DNA of 60,000 bases from Owenia fusiformis (lineage: Eukaryota; Annelida; Polychaeta; Sabellida; Oweniidae): assembly GCA_903813345.2 (NCBI GenBank), contig CAIIXF020000011.1, forward strand, positions 15,299,754 to 15,359,753. The letters run 5' to 3'. Under the pieces are notes generated by a model. The model was given only the letters and a program-made list of their open reading frames with translations. It was not told the DNA's origin and did not search any database. Of this stretch, positions 53,640-60,000 are shown piece by piece. Position 1 is the first letter of the stretch. Each line of letters begins with the position of its first letter. Both the position numbers and the translations under genes were made by a program.

Positions 53640-55205
53640 AAAGTTGGGGCCATTATAACCGCTTTCAGTCAGTCAATATTTTATCAATCTCTATCAATTC
53701 ATTAAATGGAATGGAAGCTGAATACCCATTAAAATATGTAGGAAAAATCTGATACATTACAATGTATTAGATATACACAGCAATTGATGTTACTAGTAAG
53801 GCTTTGAAAAGGAGAGAAAGGCACGCCCATCTTTACGTACAACCTTTAATTCTTATCCAGGTTGTCCACAATAACTAAATCCATAATAACTAAACTTTTA
53901 AAGTACTTTCTGGAGTAGTATCGACATATCATTTACAATTAATATAAACAAGTGATTATATGAGGCTAGACCTGTTATGGAGTTCTTATAAATATATTAC
54001 ATAATGTGGTATTTCCTTTGTATGCTACATCTTATTTTTATTGTATATCATTTTGCAATGTAAATTATTAAAATCTGGAAGATATTGATCCTTTGTGAGC
54101 TCAATAGAGAATTATACTCTTGGGATTTTGCCATGGTGGATTATTTGAATGCAGCACAGGGAAGATTGGCTCCCAAAATACAATCTCGAATTTTTTTCGT
54201 TTCGGCATTTTCATTGTTTGAAAAAATCGAGATTGAATTCTGGGAGCTAATCCTCCTTGAATGCAGCACAAGATTTAAAAAGTGTTGTAAAGCTCAGGAA
54301 ACTTCCGATCAAAAATGTAAGACTATTGATAGACCAACCTTGGTAAGGTATTGCTGAAAATGTTCTTGAATTTAGAAGTTGATGATAAAAGTAGATATAG
54401 GATGGCCCAAAAATTCAACACTCTAATGGAATTTTCAATTTTGGTGGAATCGTCTTGAATTGAATGTTTCTCTGTTTATGTCGAACACTCGATACAGCAA
54501 ACAATGGTTTATGCATTTGCGTCTTCAAATGTATTATGACATTACTCAAACTCTTTTAATATATTGGCAATGTTTTATCACAACTGCTGCATCCACAAAT
54601 GATGTAAATATATTTTCCAATATACTTTCAAACTCGAAAATGATGAAAGCATTAGTTGCCATGCCAATTTCCCACGGTAATCAAATCGATATTGTGATAT
54701 AGATTTTTCAAATCCAGCGTTCTGAGATTTATATTTCCAAGGTGTTAGTTCCATCCTTTGATTATTTTGAAACGTAATAAATCACAGGGAGTACTTAAAT
54801 GTACATTTTCTATCAAACTAACTCTTTTAATATGTATAAGCACAAGTTCCAATTGGAGAGAACCCAGTTTTTGAAGACTCATTCAATTAAAGTTTAATCC
54901 AAAATATACGTCATTATTTCATTTGGTGGCAAGTGTCAAGTGAATAATATATCTGCAGTATATTTTGATAATATCGTGTATAAAAATCATATACTATTTC
55001 TGGACCATCAGTCCATCATCGACCATCTTAACCTAGTTTCACTATCTATCATCCAACATATTCGAGAACAAAATTCCGTATCCTGGCGATTTACACTAAG
55101 CCACATATGTCATATAGACCTTGGGCTGTACTTATAATCATAATACCTATAGCTTGCATATCATTATAGTGTACTGTAAATGTATATTTTAAACAAGGCA
55201 TTGAC
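53640..55205. other. Non-coding interval
   Basis: Apart from the 103-bp MITE at 54157-54259, no feature is supported. Short plus-strand frames (54085-54702) appear to be chance. Confidence 0.4.
54157..54259. mobile_element. 103-bp MITE with 9-bp TSD (aatgcagca)
   Basis: It starts cagggaagattggctccc and ends with the imperfect inverse (gggagctaatcctccttg). The arms pair for about 38 bp around a short loop. Direct repeats aatgcagca flank it at 54148-54156 and 54260-54268. Same family as 49563-49750. A third, one-sided relic lies near 57930. Confidence 0.75.
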
Positions 55206-55400
55206 ATGGAAAATGTCACCACCTGCCATTTGTTACAGACGCCGAACATCAACCGCCGAACGCCGAACACTACCTGTCATTTGTTACAGATACCAAGCAT
55301 CAATATCCGAACGCCGAACATCAACGGCCGATCACCAACCGCCGAACACTGTTCACAAAAGAAATTGGAGACTATAACAATATGTCACAACTTCTGGAGG
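55206..55400 (+). mobile_element. Short degenerate pearl-like relic
   Basis: It starts aaaatgtcaccacctgcc, has two diverged ~60-bp units of tttgttacaga..ccgaacatcaa type with a cgccgaac-rich microsatellite, and ends near aatatgtcacaactt. This resembles a core-less copy of the 40534-42523 family. Confidence 0.5.
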
Positions 55401-58400
55401 TACAGTGTAGCATACATTCTAAAACACAGCTAGGAAGAGAATGATTTTAGAGCAAAACCAGTTATACGAAGATCAAAACCCAAACATCCTAAAGCAATGA
55501 TCAAGCGCATGTAAAACTATGCTCACCCTCTCCCTTAAAGTGCCCGTCTAAAGTTTGAAAATATTTTTTTATCATTCATTTACTATTTGTCAGGACTTAA
55601 CAAGTGATTTTAGAGATTTTTGAATAAAAAATTTTTTTTGAAAAAAAAGTTGTGGGCATTTCATTTCTCAAATATTCAAATTTCCCGCCATTTTTAAAAA
55701 AAAGTTGAAATTTCTTAATCATCAAATATTTCTTAATGCATTTCAAAAAAGATTATCTTTTTAACACCAATGCAAAGATTGAACAAAAGACACACTGTTT
55801 CAATAATAAAATGTCATATTTAATGGGCCACTTCAATTTTTTAGCTTATTTTGAAACATTAGTGATGTCACTAAGGTAACAAAAACTTTTTGAAAAAAAT
55901 TGAATTTTTTTTTCGATGTCAATCTTTTCTAAATATGCTAGATTTTCATAAAAACCAATGTTGATTGTCTAACCAGGTTAAAAGGAAGAATAAATTATGT
56001 TTTAGATATCATTGTACCATTGGTTTTTATGAGAACTAAAATTTTGAAATGCATTTTTCTCAGAACCATTTTCATGCACTGATAAGTTCATTTCTCGCTT
56101 GTTTATCAACCGATTTTCTTAATTTTTTCGGCAAAAAACATGGGAGGATGAATGCTATGCATTGGTATGAATTGTGGCTAATTAGAAGATATGAGTGACC
56201 TCTAAAAGTTGGTTTTAAATAAATTCACAAATTTTGGAACAAAAAGTCTATCAAAAACCACTTTTTGAAATTAAAAAAAAAAGTTTCACATATCACACTT
56301 TGATAACATTGGGTAAGACTACAATATAAGCCAAAGTGGTTTAAACTTTACACGGGGACTTTAATTAACTATAGCGATGGCAATTCGATTCTCTCAACAG
56401 GGCCTTGAAACCTTTACATTCTTGTAACATGAAAAGAGGCTAATATAAGAAGTATGCCGTGATGAAACCAAAAACAGTTAATTCCTTTTGATGGGTATAA
56501 AGGTATTGACAAACATCGACAAGTTGTTGATACCCTACGTCAGACTACGACGTACAACTCATTTCATTTCTCAGATACTATAGTATATAATTAACGAAGG
56601 GCTCCCTTCTTATCCACGTGATTCAAAAGAATATACATTAAGATCATATTATTTTGCAAGCGAGCTCAAAGAGAAATTGATTTGCCAAAACGGATGGCAT
56701 CATCTTTCACGCTGAGTGATATTTAGCATAATTGGGATAGGGAGATCTATTCACAGGAGCCATTAATCGAACGTTACACAATTCAAAATAGGATAAGTAC
56801 TGTGTAGAAGGAGAAAATAATAAGTTTTCCGGTGAAACGCTTATCAATCAAAGTCGTGTTATCGACTAAAACAACTTTGCATAACACAAAGAAAACTTTG
56901 CAAGAACACTTGTTAATCAAAATGTCGTTTTTATCTATTTGATAATTAGAGTAAACAAGTTGTGCACAAAGCAAAAATGTACGACCTATTTCTTTTCTGT
57001 TTGTTTTATTGTTGTTTTGTAATGGATATTTCATTTACACTATCGCACTTGAATCGAGTTCCAATTAACGTATCGAGATCGTCACATTTTTGCATATATC
57101 GTCAATTAATCTAACAATTAAAATACAAATCAAAAGAAGAAATTTATATACGATATAACTTGTGTATTTCTTGAAAAATGTGACTGAAGCATTGCTGTAA
57201 ACAAATGATGCTTCAATGTGAAAATTGGACGTCAAATGAAAACTTGCTTAAAAACTACTCCATATTCAAAATATCTATGTGAAAATTGGACGTCAAATAA
57301 AAACTTGCTTAAAAACTACTCCATATTTAAAATATATTTTGAATGGTAATCTAATAAAAAAGAAGGGTGCCAACTCTATGTTTTAATCTTCAAGCAATTT
57401 GTTCAGTGCTTATAGTGCGTTCCTGGATATTTCTATGGCAAGTAACGCACGAATGAACTCCAAAGAGGATCGTTTTTGTTTGACATCATAAATGCATTTT
57501 ATAATAGCAATCCAAAAGATTTTATTTGTTTTGATAAGGGTGTCGACTTTTGGCAATCAACCGAAGATACCTCAAGAAAAGCCGGAGATTGCCGAAGATT
57601 GCCGAAGCTTTTCTTTGCAAACGAAGTTGGCCGAAGGTACCAAGAATGTGAAGAGGACGTTTCTAATTGGTCAAAAATAGAGGCTCGGCATTCTCCGTCA
57701 GATTGAATCGGCAAAATTCGGTTATAAGGCTTAACTTCGGCTGCATGGCCCAACCTCGATTGATTGGAAAAGATGCTGTCCCATTTTGATCACTTCTTGG
57801 GAGTTTTGAATTTTTGTTACGCAATAAGACCATAACTCACGATTCAAAGGATGAGGTGAAAAATGGCGGCAATTTAATTTTGAATTTTGTAATCACGTCA
57901 TGACTCTACGACGGCAGAAGATCGAGATGGGATGCTGGGAGTCAAACCTCCTTGTCCAATAACTATGAAAAAATGAGAGAAGTACGTCGACTTTGATTTT
58001 ATCAGCACGGTATATCAAAACGGGTTAATTAATTAACTTGAAGCTTTGTTAGAATTTCTAAAAAAGCCGAGATCTTGTTTTATCAATTTTCAGTGCTCAA
58101 TATTGCATCAACCTATGACACTGTAGAGCCAACTATTAAATTGCTTTCACCGTACGTTTTCGTAGTTCATATGAGCTCGAGTGCATTGAAAGGTAACTTC
58201 TAAAATATGATTAATATGTAATAATAGCTTCGAAGCTCTCTCGGAAATATGGACGTAATGCATAGAAACTGGCATATCTAAAACACGAATTCGAAACTTG
58301 GTGAAATACTTCCTCAAAACATGATCAGCCAGGTTGCTTTAAAAGATTTTGAGCTTTTCCCTCCATTAAAAAAATCATTTTGTTTTTTGAAAGTTTTACA

Positions 58401-59641
58401 TTAATTAATGGGAGTTTTTTCCACCATTTGCGATCACAACATTATACTGGAAAGCGCAAACTGTATTGTAGACTGTTATAATTGTAGTTGATGATTAAGT
58501 GAGATCGAGTTTATTAATTTTAGTGATTCTTATATGATCAAAAAGCCTTGTATATATGGTGCTATTTTCATTTTTCATTTAGCTTATGAATTCCTTTGGC
58601 CTCTGGATACATCAATCGATTCTTGAATAATTACGAAAATATCACATTAAACTTTCTCCTTCAATGCTTTTATACGCCACGTAAACACCCCTTGATGAAT
58701 GAACAAACGTGATAAGTCGGACAATATCTATACGCATTTTGACCATGTTTATATCATATCCCCCGAGCTCATGATATATGGAATTGAAGACAATAACAAG
58801 AATGATAAATAAAAGTTTCTCTCAACCGTCACGAGCATGGTGTTTTTATTTGTCTAGAAGAATGTAAATGTGCCCCTACTGAGAAGTGCCCATTGGAAAC
58901 TTATTGAAAAACTATATTCGAAGAGAATGGCATTTTACTAAAGATAATAAAAAAAGTTCAAAGGATTTTTGCGTCTGGTAGATCACTTTTTGCGAAACTA
59001 AACATGCGAATCTATTTATTTCTTGAACAAAGCAAGTCGGTGAAGTATTAAAAATCGAAAACCGATTTTGAGAGGAAAAATTAATACATACAGTGCAGTT
59101 GTACATGCAATCCCTGTTACAAGTCCTTGTGAGTCCCCCCCCCAAAAAAAAGTAGAAAATGGGTGGATACATTCACAGTCTTGAAGTAAGACTAACGAAT
59201 AACCTCCAATGGAAGTATTTATGAAATACATCTAAAAAATAACATCGAAATGAAAAGGATGCGACTTTTGGCCCACCTTGTATCATATGTACATTGGTGA
59301 AAATGTTATCACATTCCCAGAAAACCAGGAAGTGTTTATCCTATACTTTATCAATAATCACCATAAACTAATCTAATTTAGAAAATTAAACCGCTAGAGA
59401 AAACTATTCCACCCTTTTTATCTATAGCATAAACGACATGCATGCTCTTTAAAGTGGTTTGTTTTTCCAAATAATGGAAGAAAAATAGACACTAAGATCG
59501 CAGATAATTAAAGCAAATAGACAACACGCAAAGAAATTATGATCGTAATAATAGCTTTTTATTCATCTTTCCATGCCAATTTTAATGTTTCTAAATATGC
59601 GAAACTTTCACAATAATCCAATGCTGATTGCTTAACAAGGT
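55401..59641. other. Mostly non-coding interval
   Basis: It includes T-rich sequence (55550-56340), a tandem duplication at 57217-57338, a one-sided MITE end near 57930, and an isolated mariner-type end (ggcccaccttgta) near 59268. The open frame at 57476-57706 contains a gccgaag repeat and is not a convincing gene. Confidence 0.4.
57217..57338. repeat. ~63-bp tandem duplication
   Basis: Two copies of a unit with atgtgaaaattggacgtcaa and cttgcttaaaaactactcc, about 95% identical. Confidence 0.85.
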
Positions 59642-60000
59642 TGAACAAGAACACAAATGTGTACAAAATGTCCCCACCAAGTGGTGATCCCGTGAAATGG
59701 TTATCCTGAAAATGAGTAGACAAGACTTTACCAACACAATTTGAGGACGGAAAATCCAAAGTGGCCACCTTAAAATTTACCCAGAATGCCAAAAATTTAG
59801 TCAGTTCTAGATTTTCATACTAAGAACCACCCCTGAAAATTTGAAATTGATCCGTTACACAGTTAACCAGAAAACGTGTAAACAAGACTTTACAGACAAG
59901 ATTTCAGGATGGAAAATCCAAAATGGCTGTCTTGACATTTACCCAGAATGTCAAAAAACTAATCTGTTTGTAGATTTTCATACTAAGAATCATCCCTGAA
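59642..60000 (+). mobile_element. Pearl-like element, 5' part, cut by the window edge
   Basis: It begins aacaagaacacaaatgtg, as at 14630, then aaaatgtccccaccaagtgg and at least two core repeats nearly identical to those at 14735 and onward. Similarity to the other copy starts abruptly at 59642, marking the 5' border. Confidence 0.8.

Noticed and set aside
54085-54702. Two plus-strand frames (90 and 80 codons)
   Set aside because: The first runs through the 103-bp MITE and the second has no motif or splice context.
57476-57753. Open frames on both strands around a gccgaag repeat
   Set aside because: They are short, overlap on opposite strands and partly arise from the repeat.

Overview
The window is eukaryotic nuclear DNA from an invertebrate animal. 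It is AT-rich, its genes are split by introns, and no ribosome-binding sites or operons are seen. Two things suggest a marine lophotrochozoan, possibly a bivalve mollusc: pearl-type non-autonomous elements (about 160-bp core repeats, an ACGG microsatellite and a 3' hairpin) and a peptide-receptor GPCR with FMRFamide/myoinhibitory-receptor-like motifs. The species cannot be named from sequence alone. Only about 2.5 kb is convincingly host coding sequence. Most of the rest is transposable elements, fold-back repeats and satellites.

Layout. 1-4.5 kb: a 1.1-kb low-complexity block present twice as a direct repeat. Between the copies lie a 145-bp satellite whose monomer is a tRNA-like RNA polymerase III cassette and a GC-rich island. 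5.5-8.4 kb: a mariner remnant and a 2.1-kb terminal-inverted-repeat (TIR) element with a perfect 9-bp target-site duplication (TSD). 8.5-12.9 kb: a decayed LINE of L1-Tx1 type on the minus strand. 12.9-16.3 kb: a mariner-type MITE and a pearl-like element. 16.3-22.1 kb (minus): a seven-exon gene, reconstructed here from splice sites and reading phase, for a secreted protein with two related domains. Its introns hold minisatellites, fold-back elements and a long hairpin. 23.6-24.7 kb: a palindromic mariner with two outward-facing 3' ends. 27.8-30.1 kb: a second TIR element with a 36-bp perfect TIR and a 9-bp TSD. 31.2-32.5 kb (minus): a GPCR open through all seven membrane segments. 33.8-34.1 kb and 36.9-37.8 kb: minisatellites whose period preserves reading frame. 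40.5-42.5 kb: a pearl-like element whose core array is packed with nuclear-receptor half-sites. 46.9-51.1 kb: a 4.2-kb TIR element with several nested fold-back elements. 51-60 kb: mostly non-coding, with small MITEs and the start of another pearl-like element at the right edge.

The two host genes show no functional link. The most unusual content is the structured repeat DNA: the tRNA-like Pol III satellite, the recurring 9-bp TSDs across four unrelated TIR families, the double-3'-ended mariner and the DR4-rich array. Gene models are based on reading frames, splice sites and motifs only; no database search was possible.
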